Assembly (NCBI GenBank): GCA_026954015.1
Contig: JAIXLP010000010.1
Coordinates: 1 to 64,000 of the forward strand
Reading direction: 5' to 3'
Origin: Burkholderiales bacterium
GTDB taxonomy: Bacteria > Pseudomonadota > Gammaproteobacteria > Burkholderiales > Burkholderiaceae_C
DNA length: 64,000 bases
A program made the translations under genes and the position numbers. Positions 51,129 through 59,711 of this stretch are shown one piece after another. Position 1 is the stretch's first letter, and every line of letters starts with the position of its first letter. The notes below the pieces were generated by a model. That model had not been told where the DNA came from. It saw only the letters and a list, made by a program, of their open reading frames with translations, and made no database searches.

Positions 51129-51502
51129 TGGAGTGGGTGCTCTCGATCGCCATCGGCACCCTGGCGGGCAGCGGCGTCTGGCTGCTGCTCAGGCCGCGCA
51201 CCTTCCAGGTCATCATGGGGCTGACGCTGCTGTCCTACGCGGTGAACCTGTTCATCTTCGCCATGGGTCGGCTGGGCCTTGCCGAAAACAAGGTTCCGGT
51301 GCTGCAGGAGGGGCTGCCGCTCGATCTGCAGCATTACGCCGACCCGCTGCCGCAGGCGCTGGTGCTGACGGCCATCGTGATCGGGTTCGCGATGACCGCG
51401 CTGTTCCTCGTCGTGCTGCTCGCTTCGCGCGGCATCAGCGGCACCGATCACGTCGACGGCCCGGATGCGCCCGACGCCCCTGACGCTCCCGATCATCCAT
51501 GA
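51128..51502 (+). CDS. phaC: Mrp/Pha antiporter subunit C
   Basis: 124 residues with three membrane helices (VLSIAIGTLAGSGVWLLL, FQVIMGLTLLSYAVNLFIFAM, ALVLTAIVIGFAMTALFLVVLLA), homologous to NuoK. The ATG overlaps the phaA stop by one base. The C-terminus has an odd acidic repeat, PDAPDAPDAPDHP. It forms part of the antiporter membrane domain with the D subunit. Confidence 0.93.
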   Translation: MEWVLSIAIGTLAGSGVWLLLRPRTFQVIMGLTLLSYAVNLFIFAMGRLGLAENKVPVLQEGLPLDLQHYADPLPQALVLTAIVIGFAMTALFLVVLLASRGISGTDHVDGPDAPDAPDAPDHP

Positions 51503-53163
51503 ACGGCCTGATGCAAACCATCGGGCAGTTCATGCCCCACCTGATGCTGGCGCCGATCGCGCTGCCCATGCTCACGGCCGCACTGCTGCTGCTTGTGCGC
51601 GAAGAGCACGAACGCGCCAAGCTCGCGATCGGCATCGCCTCCACGCTGCTCGGCCTGCTCGTGGCCATCGCGCTGCTGTTGTGGACGCAGGACGGCGCCA
51701 CCGGGAGCCTGGGCGTGTACCTGCCCGGCAACTGGCCTGCGCCATTCGGCATCGTGCTCGCGCTCGACCGGCTCACGGCGCTCATGCTGGTCACCTGTGG
51801 CATCGTCGCGCTCGCATCCATCGTCTTCGCGGGTGCGCGCTGGCACCGCGCAGGAGTGCTCTACCACTCGCTGTACCAGTTGCAGCTCATGGGGCTGGCG
51901 GGCGCGTTCCTCACCGCCGACCTGTTCAACCTGTTCGTGTTCTTCGAGATCCTGCTGGCGGCGTCCTACGGGCTGCTGCTGCACGGCTCAGGGCAGGCGC
52001 GGGTGCAGTCGGGCCTGCACTACATCGCGATCAACCTGGCCGCGTCGTCGCTCTTTCTCATCGGCGCGGCCATGCTCTACGGCATCACCGGCACGCTGAA
52101 CATGGCGGATCTCGCGCGCATCGTGGGCCAGGTTTCGGTGGCCGACCGCGGCCTGCTGCACGCGGGCGCGGCCATCCTGTGCGTCGCGTTTTTCATCAAG
52201 GCCGCCGTCTGGCCGCTGAACTTCTGGCTCGTGCCCGCCTACGGCGCGGCGGTGGCGCCGGTCGGCGCGCTGTTTGCCATCCTCACCAAGGTCGGCGTGT
52301 ACGCGGTGCTGCGGCTGTGGACGCTGTGGTTCGGCGACGCCGCGGGCCCGTCGATGCACTGGGGGGGCACGTGGCTCACGACGGCCGGCATGATCACCAT
52401 GGCCTGGGGCGCCGTCGGCATGCTCGCATCGCAGCGCCTGACGCATCTGGCGGGTTACGCGGCCATCGTATCCTCGGGCACGCTGCTGGCGGTGCTGGGG
52501 TTCGGCCAGGACGCGCTCACCGCCGGGCTGCTGTACTACCTGCCCGGCTCCACGATGGCCGTGGCAGCGCTGTTTCTGCTCGCCGATCTGATCCAGCGCT
52601 GGCGCAACGACGGCGCGTCGTGGGCCCCCCACGAACACGACGACACGCCGTTCCTCACGCCGGAGCTGTTGCCCGGCAACGGCCTGAATCTGGACGACGA
52701 CGAACAGATCCTCGTAGGCCGCGTGATGCAGGCGACCGCCGCATTCCTGGGCCTGTCCTTCCTGCTCGCCACGCTGGTCGTGAGCGGCCTGCCGCCGCTC
52801 TCGGGGTTCGTCGGGAAATTCGCGATGCTGGGCGCGCTCTTCGATGTGGCCCAGCCCGGCGGCGCGGTAGGCACGGGCGCGTGGCTGCTGCTGGCGCTGA
52901 TGCTGGTGACGGGGCTGGCGGCACTGCTCGCGCTCGTGCGCTGCGGCGTGCACCACTTCTGGGCCGCGCAGGGTCGGCGCGCGCCGCCGTTGCGCGTCCT
53001 CGAAGGCCTGCCCGTGGCCACGCTGCTCGCAGCCTGCATAGGCTGGGCCGTCTGGGCCCAGCCCGCGCTGCGCTACACCACGGACGCAGCGCAGGCGCTG
53101 CACGCCCCCGCGCTTTATATTGACGCGGTCATGTCCACCCGACCCTTGCCTTCGAATCCATGA
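51499..53163 (+). CDS. phaD: Mrp/Pha antiporter subunit D
   Basis: 554 residues, an ND2/ND4-like membrane subunit with about fourteen predicted helices. LFNLFVFFEILLAASYGLLL contains the conserved glutamate, and CVAFFIKAAVWPLNFWLVPAYGAA the conserved lysine and helix-break motif. It is a proton-path subunit of the antiporter. The start overlaps the phaC stop (ATGA). A hydrophilic loop near residues 370-400 is longer than in many relatives. Confidence 0.94.
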   Translation: MNGLMQTIGQFMPHLMLAPIALPMLTAALLLLVREEHERAKLAIGIASTLLGLLVAIALLLWTQDGATGSLGVYLPGNWPAPFGIVLALDRLTALMLVTCGIVALASIVFAGARWHRAGVLYHSLYQLQLMGLAGAFLTADLFNLFVFFEILLAASYGLLLHGSGQARVQSGLHYIAINLAASSLFLIGAAMLYGITGTLNMADLARIVGQVSVADRGLLHAGAAILCVAFFIKAAVWPLNFWLVPAYGAAVAPVGALFAILTKVGVYAVLRLWTLWFGDAAGPSMHWGGTWLTTAGMITMAWGAVGMLASQRLTHLAGYAAIVSSGTLLAVLGFGQDALTAGLLYYLPGSTMAVAALFLLADLIQRWRNDGASWAPHEHDDTPFLTPELLPGNGLNLDDDEQILVGRVMQATAAFLGLSFLLATLVVSGLPPLSGFVGKFAMLGALFDVAQPGGAVGTGAWLLLALMLVTGLAALLALVRCGVHHFWAAQGRRAPPLRVLEGLPVATLLAACIGWAVWAQPALRYTTDAAQALHAPALYIDAVMSTRPLPSNP

Positions 53164-53651
53164 ACCGATTCCTGCCCGCCCCCCTCGTCAGCGTGGGCCT
53201 GTTCGCCACCTGGCTGCTGCTGCACCCCGATGCCGGTCGGGGCCACCTGCTGCTGGCCGTGGCGCTCGCGCTGGCGCTGCCGCTGCTGCTGCGGGGACTG
53301 CGGCCGCGGCGCGTGCGCGTGCGCCATCCGATCACCGCGCTGCGCCTGTGCCTGCGGGTGGTGCTGGACACCACGCGCTCCAACCTTGCGGTGCTGCGCT
53401 ACCTGCTGCAACCGGCACGACGCCCCCACCCGGCGGGCTTCGTGCGCATCCCGCTGCAGGTACGCGACCCGAACGCGCTCGCGGTGCTGGCGATGATCGT
53501 GTGCATCACGCCCGGCACCGTCTGGGCCGAGCTTGCGTTCGACCGGTCGGTGCTGATGCTGCACGTGCTGGAAGTCGCCGACGAAGCGCAGGTCATCGCG
53601 CACGTGCAGCAGCACTACGAGCGCCCGCTGATGGAGGTGTTCGAGTCATGA
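53160..53651 (+). CDS. phaE: Mrp/Pha antiporter subunit E
   Basis: 163 residues. Helices at the N-terminus (LVSVGLFATWLLL, HLLLAVALALALPLLL), then the conserved block LRLCLRVVLDTTRSNLAVLRYLL and MIVCITPGTVWAEL, which define the MrpE family. It overlaps the phaD stop by four bases and supports assembly of the complex. Confidence 0.92.
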   Translation: MNRFLPAPLVSVGLFATWLLLHPDAGRGHLLLAVALALALPLLLRGLRPRRVRVRHPITALRLCLRVVLDTTRSNLAVLRYLLQPARRPHPAGFVRIPLQVRDPNALAVLAMIVCITPGTVWAELAFDRSVLMLHVLEVADEAQVIAHVQQHYERPLMEVFES

Positions 53652-53923
53652 CCTTCCTGCCCTGGGCGTTGCCCATTGCGCTGGTAATGCTGGCGCTGGC
53701 GATGCTGCTGTGCCTGCTGCGCATGATGCGCGGCCCCGCCGCGCAGGACCGCGTGATGGCGCTCGATGCGCTCTACCTCAACGCGATGCTGCTGATCATC
53801 GTGCTCTGCGTGTACTGGAGCAGCCTCGAAGTATTCGAGGCGGCGCTGCTCATCGCGTCGCTCGGCTTCGTCGGCACCGCGTCGCTCGCCAAGTTCCTGC
53901 TGCGCGGGGAAATCATCGAATGA
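53648..53923 (+). CDS. phaF: Mrp/Pha antiporter subunit F
   Basis: 91 residues with three membrane helices (ALPIALVMLALAMLLCLLRM, LYLNAMLLIIVLCVYW, EAALLIASLGFVGTASLAKFL). RGPAAQDRVMALDAL is the conserved MrpF loop. Starts at ATG 53648, overlapping the phaE stop. Confidence 0.92.
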   Translation: MTFLPWALPIALVMLALAMLLCLLRMMRGPAAQDRVMALDALYLNAMLLIIVLCVYWSSLEVFEAALLIASLGFVGTASLAKFLLRGEIIE

Positions 53924-54312
53924 GCGCGCCCGGGATGCCGCTGTGGCTCGACCTGCTGATCTCGCTGCTCGTGGTGGGCGGCGCGGGCATCGCGCTCGTG
54001 GGGTCGTGGGGGCTGTTCACGCTACCCACGTTCTTCACGCGCATGCACCCACCGGCGCTCATCGCCACGCTGGGCTGCTGGTGCGTGCTGCACGCCGCGC
54101 TGCTGTACTTCTGGGCGCAGACCGGGTCGCCCGCGCCGCGCCTGTTCCTGATCGCGCTGTTCGTCGCCCTGACCGTGCCGATCACCAGCATTTTCCTGAT
54201 GCGCGCGGCGCTCTTTCGCGCGCGGCGGGCCGGTGCCGACGTGCCCGCGAACCTGAGCGGTCAGGCCTCCTCGCGCGATGCAAGCGCGACCGCATCCGGC
54301 ACCGCGGATTGA
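53920..54312 (+). CDS. phaG: Mrp/Pha antiporter subunit G
   Basis: 130 residues with three helices: LLISLLVVGGAGIALVGSWG, LIATLGCWCVLHAALLYFW and LFLIALFVALTVPITSIFLM. LFTLPTFFTRMHPPALIATLG is the MrpG signature. The last gene of the operon, its start overlaps phaF. The C-terminal 25 residues are polar, and their coding region overlaps the end of the convergent nsrR gene by 52 bases. Confidence 0.92.
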   Translation: MSAPGMPLWLDLLISLLVVGGAGIALVGSWGLFTLPTFFTRMHPPALIATLGCWCVLHAALLYFWAQTGSPAPRLFLIALFVALTVPITSIFLMRAALFRARRAGADVPANLSGQASSRDASATASGTAD

Positions 54313-54806
54313 CGCGTACCGTGCCCGGGGGGCGTGGGCCGCATCGGTACGCCGGCAATCGGCGTGCGCCAGCGCCGGACGCTCGCCGTGGTATCCACCT
54401 GCACGGGTACCAGGTCGGCGAGCGTCACGCCGTCGAGCACCGCCAGGTAGCTGCGCGTGGCGCGTTCGAGCACGCCCTTGAGGTGGCAGTTGTTGCGGAT
54501 GCGGCAGGTGCCGCTGTCCGCGCCGAAGCATTCGGCCATCTCGAAGCTGCTCTCGGTGGCGCGCACCACCCTGCCCACCACGATCTCGCGCGGCGGCTGC
54601 ATGAGGCGCATGCCACCCCCGCGGCCCCGCATGGTATCCAGCAGCCCCAGCGTCGCAAGCTGGCGCACGATCTTGGTCAGATGGCTGCGTGAAATACCGT
54701 GGGCGTCGGCGATTTCGCTGATCGTCACCGGCTGAACACGCTCTTCATAGGCCGCGCAGTACATCAGCACGCGCAAGGCGTAATCGGTCCACTGGGTCAG
54801 ATGCAT
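54261..54806 (-). CDS. nsrR: NsrR-like Rrf2-family nitric oxide-responsive repressor
   Basis: 181 residues from the ATG at 54806 (MHLTQWTDYALRVLMYCA, the typical NsrR opening); a TTG at 54824 is also possible. The winged helix has ISEIADAHGISRSHLTKIVRQL. The Fe-S cysteines lie at Cys93, Cys101 and Cys107 (ECFGADSGTCRIRNNCHLKG). NsrR usually represses nitric oxide detoxification genes until NO damages its cluster. No such target is next to it here. The C-terminus is longer than in E. coli NsrR by about 40 residues and overlaps phaG. Confidence 0.88.
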   Translation of the reverse strand: MHLTQWTDYALRVLMYCAAYEERVQPVTISEIADAHGISRSHLTKIVRQLATLGLLDTMRGRGGGMRLMQPPREIVVGRVVRATESSFEMAECFGADSGTCRIRNNCHLKGVLERATRSYLAVLDGVTLADLVPVQVDTTASVRRWRTPIAGVPMRPTPPGHGTRQSAVPDAVALASREEA

Positions 54807-54834
54807 GCCATCGTCCGCGCACAAAGTGTCATTT

Positions 54835-54855
54835 GAGATGCATTTTATGGATTTG
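54835..54855. promoter_or_regulatory. Candidate NsrR box upstream of nsrR
   Basis: GAGATGCATTTTATGGATTTG, 29 bases upstream of the nsrR ATG, resembles the NsrR site pattern AAGATGCATTT-n-AAATGCATCTT in its left half (GATGCATTT) and weakly in the right. Autoregulation or control of an element in the 54840-54917 gap is possible. Confidence 0.4.
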
Positions 54856-54917
54856 CAGCGCCCGTGGCTGGCCCACGGTCTTGACGCTACCGGAGCGTGG
54901 GCGCGCGGTACCCGTTT

Positions 54918-55136
54918 TCAGTAGTGCGGCGGCAACTCGTCGCGCGGGTCCCGCTGCTCGCCGGGCCCGCCGCTGTCGCGCAGTTGCTGGCGCAGTTGCG
55001 CAACCTGGGTCTGCAGCCTGTCCATTGCCTGCTGCTGGCGGTACAGCGTCAGATTCAGCTGCTCCAGCAGGTCTTCGGCGTACGCGGCCTTGACTTCAAG
55101 CGCTTCCAGGCGCCGCTGCACGTCGCTCGCGGGCAT
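54918..55136 (-). CDS. slyX: SlyX-family protein
   Basis: 72 residues, nearly all predicted coiled coil: VQRRLEALEVKAAYAEDLLE, LNLTLYRQQQAMDRLQTQVA, ending in the family-typical DELPPHY. SlyX has no established biochemical function. The ATG overlaps the stop of the upstream aminotransferase (TGATG), so the two are translated together. Confidence 0.9.
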   Translation of the reverse strand: MPASDVQRRLEALEVKAAYAEDLLEQLNLTLYRQQQAMDRLQTQVAQLRQQLRDSGGPGEQRDPRDELPPHY

Positions 55137-56338
55137 CACTCGGCGAGCGCCAGCGCCAGGCGCGCCACACCCTCGCGGATCTTGTGCTCGTCCACCGTCG
55201 CAAACGACAGGCGCAGCGTCGTGCGATCCGGCTCGGCGCAAAAGAACGGCGCCCCGGGCACGAACGCCACGCCGTGCTGGATGGCCCGCTGGGCAAACGC
55301 ATTGCCGTCTGCGATTTTCCCGCCCGCGCCCGTCAGGTGCGCCCAGATGAACAGACCGCCGCGCGGCTGCACGAACGCGATCGCCTCGCCCAAGCGCTCG
55401 CGCAGCGCATCGCCCATCGCCTGCGCGCGTTTGGCGTACACCCCGCGCACGTGCGCAAGCGTGGCCGGCATGCGCCCCGCCTTGAGGTAGTGCGCCGCGG
55501 TGGCCTGCGCAAAGGTGCTGGTGTGCGCATCGCTGAACTGCTTGCACATCGTGGCCTTGGCCAGCAGTTCGGGCGGGGCGATCATCCAGCCCACGCGCAG
55601 GCCCGGCGAGAGCACCTTGCTCAGGCTGCCGCAATGCACCAGCAGTTCGCGGCTGCCGGGCACCTGCGCGGAGAGCGCGAGCAGGCTGGGTGGGGGCGCG
55701 TCGCCGAAGTACAGCTCGCCGTAGGGATCGTCCTCGACGATCACGGTCTGGTAGCGAACCGCCAGTTCGAGCACGCGCTTGCGCCGCTCAAGGCTGAGCG
55801 TCGCGCCGCTCGGGTTGCCGAAGGTCGGGATCAGGTACACGAGCCTGGGCCGGTGCTCGGCGATGAGCTGCTCCAGCCGGTCGGTCTGCACGCCCTCGCC
55901 GTCGATGGGCGCGCTCACGAGGTCGGCGCCATACAGCCGAAAGCACTGGATCGTGGCAAGGAAGGTCGGGCCCTCGACGATCACCTTGTCACCCTGGCCG
56001 ATGAGCGTCTTGCCCACGAGGTCGAGCGCCTGCTGGCTGCCCGTGGTGACGATGAGCTGCTCCGGCGCTACGCCCGGGGCGCCCTTTTGCGCCATGAATT
56101 GCGCGAGCTGCTCGCGCAGCGGCTGGTAGCCCTCGGTCGCGCCGTACTGCAGCGCGGCGCCGGGCTCCTGCCGCAGGGCCTGCTCCGACGCTTCGCGGAT
56201 ACCCTGCACGTCGAACATCGCGCTGTCGGGAAAGCCTCCGGCGAAGCTGATGATGCCGGGCTTGCCCAGCAGTTTGAAGAGTTCGCGGATCGCGGAGGTT
56301 TCCACCTGGTCCAGGCGGGAGGCAAAGGAAATGGGCAT
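55136..56338 (-). CDS. PLP-dependent aminotransferase (2-aminoadipate aminotransferase-like)
   Basis: 400 residues, fold type I. ISFAGGFPDSAMFDV and QYGATEGYQPLREQLA are marks of the LysN/aminotransferase MocR-like subgroup. The PLP lysine is in HCGSLSKVLSPGLRVGW; VEDDPYGELYF and YLIPTFGNPSGATLS hold the cofactor ring. Members act on aromatic, branched or aminoadipate substrates, and the sequence alone does not settle which. There is no N-terminal GntR DNA-binding domain. It is co-transcribed with slyX. Confidence 0.85.
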   Translation of the reverse strand: MPISFASRLDQVETSAIRELFKLLGKPGIISFAGGFPDSAMFDVQGIREASEQALRQEPGAALQYGATEGYQPLREQLAQFMAQKGAPGVAPEQLIVTTGSQQALDLVGKTLIGQGDKVIVEGPTFLATIQCFRLYGADLVSAPIDGEGVQTDRLEQLIAEHRPRLVYLIPTFGNPSGATLSLERRKRVLELAVRYQTVIVEDDPYGELYFGDAPPPSLLALSAQVPGSRELLVHCGSLSKVLSPGLRVGWMIAPPELLAKATMCKQFSDAHTSTFAQATAAHYLKAGRMPATLAHVRGVYAKRAQAMGDALRERLGEAIAFVQPRGGLFIWAHLTGAGGKIADGNAFAQRAIQHGVAFVPGAPFFCAEPDRTTLRLSFATVDEHKIREGVARLALALAE

Positions 56339-56417
56339 GGGGCGTCTTTCAGTCGTCAGCGGTCAGGTGGGTGATTGTCGCCAATCGCGGGGCGGCGCGC
56401 GCGGCGACAATGCGGTG

Positions 56418-57062
56418 ATGGATCGCGCATCGACAGAGGCCTTCTTCGCGACGCTCAAGGCCGCCAACCCCCACCCGACGACCGAGCTCGAATACACCAG
56501 CGTTTTCGAGCTGCTCACGGCCGTGATGCTGTCCGCGCAATCGACCGATGCGGGCGTGAACAAGGCGACGCGGCGGCTGTTCCCGCGGGCCAGCACGCCA
56601 CAGGCGATGCTGGAGCTGGGCCTCGACGGTCTGGAAGCAGAGATCAGAACCATCGGCCTGTACCACACCAAGGCCCGCAACCTGCTGCGCACCTGCACGA
56701 TTCTGATCGCACAGCACGGCGGCGAGGTGCCGCGCACGCGCGAGGCACTGCAAGCGCTGCCGGGCGTAGGCCGCAAGACGGCCAACGTGGTGCTGAACGT
56801 GGCGTTCGGCGAGCCGACGATGGCCGTGGACACGCACATCCTGCGCGTGGGCAACCGCACCGGGCTCGCGCCGGGCAAGACCCCGCTGGAGGTGGAGCGC
56901 AAGCTGCTCGCGCGCGTGCCGCCAGCCTATCTGCCTGACGCGCACCACTGGCTGATCCTGCTGGGCCGCTACGTCTGCCAGGCGCGCATGCCGCGCTGCT
57001 GGGAATGCAGCGTGGCCGCGTACTGTGATTACCAGCCCAAGACGCCGGCGCCCAAGAGCTGA
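56418..57062 (+). CDS. nth: Endonuclease III
   Basis: 214 residues from the ATG at 56418. It is a DNA glycosylase/AP lyase for oxidised pyrimidines. The helix-hairpin-helix LQALPGVGRKTANVVLN contains the catalytic lysine, VDTHILRVGNRTG the catalytic aspartate, and the [4Fe-4S] cluster ligands are CQARMPRCWECSVAAYC (Cys-X6-Cys-X2-Cys-X5-Cys). It faces away from the aminotransferase gene and ends flush against the convergent gshA stop. Confidence 0.95.
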   Translation: MDRASTEAFFATLKAANPHPTTELEYTSVFELLTAVMLSAQSTDAGVNKATRRLFPRASTPQAMLELGLDGLEAEIRTIGLYHTKARNLLRTCTILIAQHGGEVPRTREALQALPGVGRKTANVVLNVAFGEPTMAVDTHILRVGNRTGLAPGKTPLEVERKLLARVPPAYLPDAHHWLILLGRYVCQARMPRCWECSVAAYCDYQPKTPAPKS

Positions 57063-58598
57063 TCACACGGCAAACTGCTCCTGCGCCATATAGCGCAGGC
57101 GCCACGCCTCGAAGGTCAAGGTGTCTGCGGCCTCGATCGCGCGCTGGCGTTCGTGCGATTGACGCGCCAGCGTGCAATAGCGCTCCTCCTGCTCGGACGA
57201 CCAGGGGCGGGCGAGCACCATCTGGCGCGCCACGTCGGAGCGCGCGGCGGCGAAAGCGATGTAGTCGTTGCCGTGCAGCCGCGTCACCTGTTCGAGCACC
57301 TGTGCCGAGAGCGTGTGGCGCGGCTCGCGTACGGCCGCGCGTGCCTCGGCCAGCGCCTCGGCGTAGGCGCTGCCGCCGTAGGCCGCGTCCAGACGCTCCG
57401 CGATCGGCGCGCAGGCATCCAGAATCTCGGCCGCCCAGTCGGTCAGCAGCACGTCACCGTGCCCGCGCGCCAGCCTCAGCCCTGGCTCGCGGCCACGCTC
57501 GGCCGCAAGATGCTGGTTGCGCTTGAGGTCCGCGATTTCCTCGGGGGTGTCGGGCGGGCTTTCCGAGAGCAGGCAATGCAGCAGAAAGATATCGATCATG
57601 CGCATCGCCTGCGCGGTGATGCCCACGGGCGCCAGCGGGTTGATGTCCATCAGCCGCACCTCGATGTACTCGACGCCGCGCTCGCGCAGCGCGTGCAGCG
57701 GGCGCTCGCCGCTGCGCACGACGCGCTTGGCCCGTATCGTGCCGTAAAACTCGTTTTCGATCTGCAGCAGACTGGTGCCGAGCTGGTTGTAGTCGCCGCC
57801 CAGGCTGCGCACGCCCATGGCTTCGTAGGCGGGGTACGGGCGCGTGAGCGCTTCGTGCAGCGACGCGGCGAAACCCTGCAGTCCGTTGTAGCTCACCGCC
57901 AGACTCGCCTGCGCATCGCTCTGGTAGCCCAGCCGGCCCATGCGCAGCGAGGTGGCATGCGGCAGCCCGAGCGCACCCTTGCCGTCACCCAGCGGCTGCA
58001 GCGCGTGGTCGCGCCCCTCGACGAAGCTCGGTCCGAGCACCGGGCTGGCGCCGTACAAGTACAGCAGCACAAAGGAGTGGCGCCGGAAATTGCGGATCAG
58101 CCCGAAATACTGGTCGGTGTCGATCTGCGGCAACGACCAGTTGTAGTGCAGGCCCGCGATCGTCTGCATGCGTCGGCCGTAGCGGTGCCCCAGGCCCATG
58201 CGGTAGACGCTCTTGGCGCGGCCGATGTTGGACGAGCCGTAGCGACCCAGCGGTATCGTCTCGTCGGGCGGCAGCAGGCTGGGCATGCTCGCATTCCAGA
58301 GCATCTCGGGCTCGCCCTGGCGCGAGAGCACCTGCAGCGCCACCTGGTGCAGCTCGGTGAGTTCGTCCAGACAGGCCTGCACGCTGGTCTGCGGGTGCGT
58401 GATGAGCTCCAGCAGCGACTCGCTGTAGTCGGTGGTGATGCTCGAGTGCGTAAGCGCCGACCCGAGCGCGCGCGGGTGCGGCGTGAGTGCCAGTTCGCCT
58501 GCCGGGAGCACGCGCAGGCCCTCCTTCTCGATACCGCGGCGCATCCCCGCCAGCCTATCGGCGGTAAGCGCGGCCACGCGCGCGGACAGTGTGCTCAT
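57063..58598 (-). CDS. gshA: Glutamate-cysteine ligase (proteobacterial GshA type)
   Basis: 511 residues. It makes gamma-glutamylcysteine in the first step of glutathione synthesis. RRGIEKEGLRVLPAGEL at the start, THSSITTDYSESLLELITHP, the substrate loop GLHYNWSLPQ and YIEVRLMDINPLAPVGI match the E. coli type of the family. It is slightly shorter than E. coli GshA. It starts 118 bases from the following SDR gene on the same strand. Confidence 0.93.
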   Translation of the reverse strand: MSTLSARVAALTADRLAGMRRGIEKEGLRVLPAGELALTPHPRALGSALTHSSITTDYSESLLELITHPQTSVQACLDELTELHQVALQVLSRQGEPEMLWNASMPSLLPPDETIPLGRYGSSNIGRAKSVYRMGLGHRYGRRMQTIAGLHYNWSLPQIDTDQYFGLIRNFRRHSFVLLYLYGASPVLGPSFVEGRDHALQPLGDGKGALGLPHATSLRMGRLGYQSDAQASLAVSYNGLQGFAASLHEALTRPYPAYEAMGVRSLGGDYNQLGTSLLQIENEFYGTIRAKRVVRSGERPLHALRERGVEYIEVRLMDINPLAPVGITAQAMRMIDIFLLHCLLSESPPDTPEEIADLKRNQHLAAERGREPGLRLARGHGDVLLTDWAAEILDACAPIAERLDAAYGGSAYAEALAEARAAVREPRHTLSAQVLEQVTRLHGNDYIAFAAARSDVARQMVLARPWSSEQEERYCTLARQSHERQRAIEAADTLTFEAWRLRYMAQEQFAV

Positions 58599-58715
58599 GA
58601 TGGTGCAGACTTTTCTTCGAGTTGCGCGGAACTTAGCACGCTGCGGCGCACCGCGTGCGTGCGCGCAGCCAGCACCTGCGCACGTATCCGGGGTTTTGGC
58701 AGCGGGCGCGGGCGC

Positions 58716-59624
58716 TCAGCGATGCGCCGCCATGGCCTTGCCGACCTCGAGTTGGCCCTGCGTCGAGCCGCTTTGCGGCACCTGCTCGCCGTCGCGCTCG
58801 CACACCTGCGCGAGGCGGTCCGCCAGCTCTTCGGGCACTTCCGGGCCGGTACCGAGGTAGATCCCCTGCGTGAGCGTGATGTTGGCGGCCTCGAAGCTGC
58901 CAGCGCCCGCGCACAGGATGGTGCGCGTGGGCGCGCTTTCGTGTGTGAGCACCAGCATGGCCGGCACCACCGATGCGGGCTGCAGCTGCGCGAGCACCTC
59001 GGCGGGCAACAGGTCTTCCGTCATGCGCGTGGCGGCGGTCGGTGCGAGCGCGTTCACGTGGATGCCGTATTTCGCGCCCTCGATCGCCAGCGTCTGCATC
59101 ATCCCCACCTGGGCGAGCTTGGCCGCACCGTAGTTGGTCTGGCCAAAATTGCCGTAGAGCCCGGTGGACGAGGTGGTCATCAGGATGCGGCCGTACTTCT
59201 GCGCCTGCATGTGCGGCCATACCGCCTTGCAGCAATGCGCCGCGCCCATGAGGTGCACCTCGACGACGCGGCGGAAATCGTCCATTTCCATCTTGGCAAA
59301 CGATTTGTCGCGCAGGATGCCGGCGTTGTTCACCAGAATGTCCACGCGGCCCCAGGCATCGATCCCCTGCTGCACCATGGCCTGCACCGCGGCGAAATCC
59401 GTCACCGAAGCACCATTGGCCAGCGCCTCGCCCCCGGCCTCAACAATCTCGTGCACCACCGCCTGCGCCGCGGACACCGAACCGCCGCTGCCATCGACCG
59501 CGCCCCCAAGGTCGTTGACGATGACCTTCGCCCCGCGCCGCGCGAGCGCGAGCGCATGCTGGCGCCCCAGGCCGCCCCCCGCGCCCGTTACGATAGCCAC
59601 CCGATTCGTGAAATCCAAGACCAT
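58716..59624 (-). CDS. Short-chain dehydrogenase of the MFE-2 hydroxyacyl-CoA type
   Basis: 302 residues from the ATG at 59624, preceded by GGGAGG. The Rossmann site VAIVTGAGGGLGRQHALALA, the NNAG motif (DILVNNAGILRDKSF), and catalytic Ser/Tyr/Lys (MTTSSTGLYGNFGQTNYGAAKLAQ) are present. KVIVNDLGGAVDGSGGS is typical of the dehydrogenase part of peroxisomal multifunctional enzyme 2 and its bacterial relatives, so fatty acid or steroid beta-oxidation is likely. The C-terminal 60 residues extend beyond the basic SDR fold. Confidence 0.85.
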   Translation of the reverse strand: MVLDFTNRVAIVTGAGGGLGRQHALALARRGAKVIVNDLGGAVDGSGGSVSAAQAVVHEIVEAGGEALANGASVTDFAAVQAMVQQGIDAWGRVDILVNNAGILRDKSFAKMEMDDFRRVVEVHLMGAAHCCKAVWPHMQAQKYGRILMTTSSTGLYGNFGQTNYGAAKLAQVGMMQTLAIEGAKYGIHVNALAPTAATRMTEDLLPAEVLAQLQPASVVPAMLVLTHESAPTRTILCAGAGSFEAANITLTQGIYLGTGPEVPEELADRLAQVCERDGEQVPQSGSTQGQLEVGKAMAAHR

Positions 59625-59711
59625 GGCGCAACCTCCCGTGTGCTCAATTGCCAAAAGCGCGCACTGTAAGTGACGCGGCGGATCGCCGCCATCGAACACC
59701 AGCCGTCCCCC

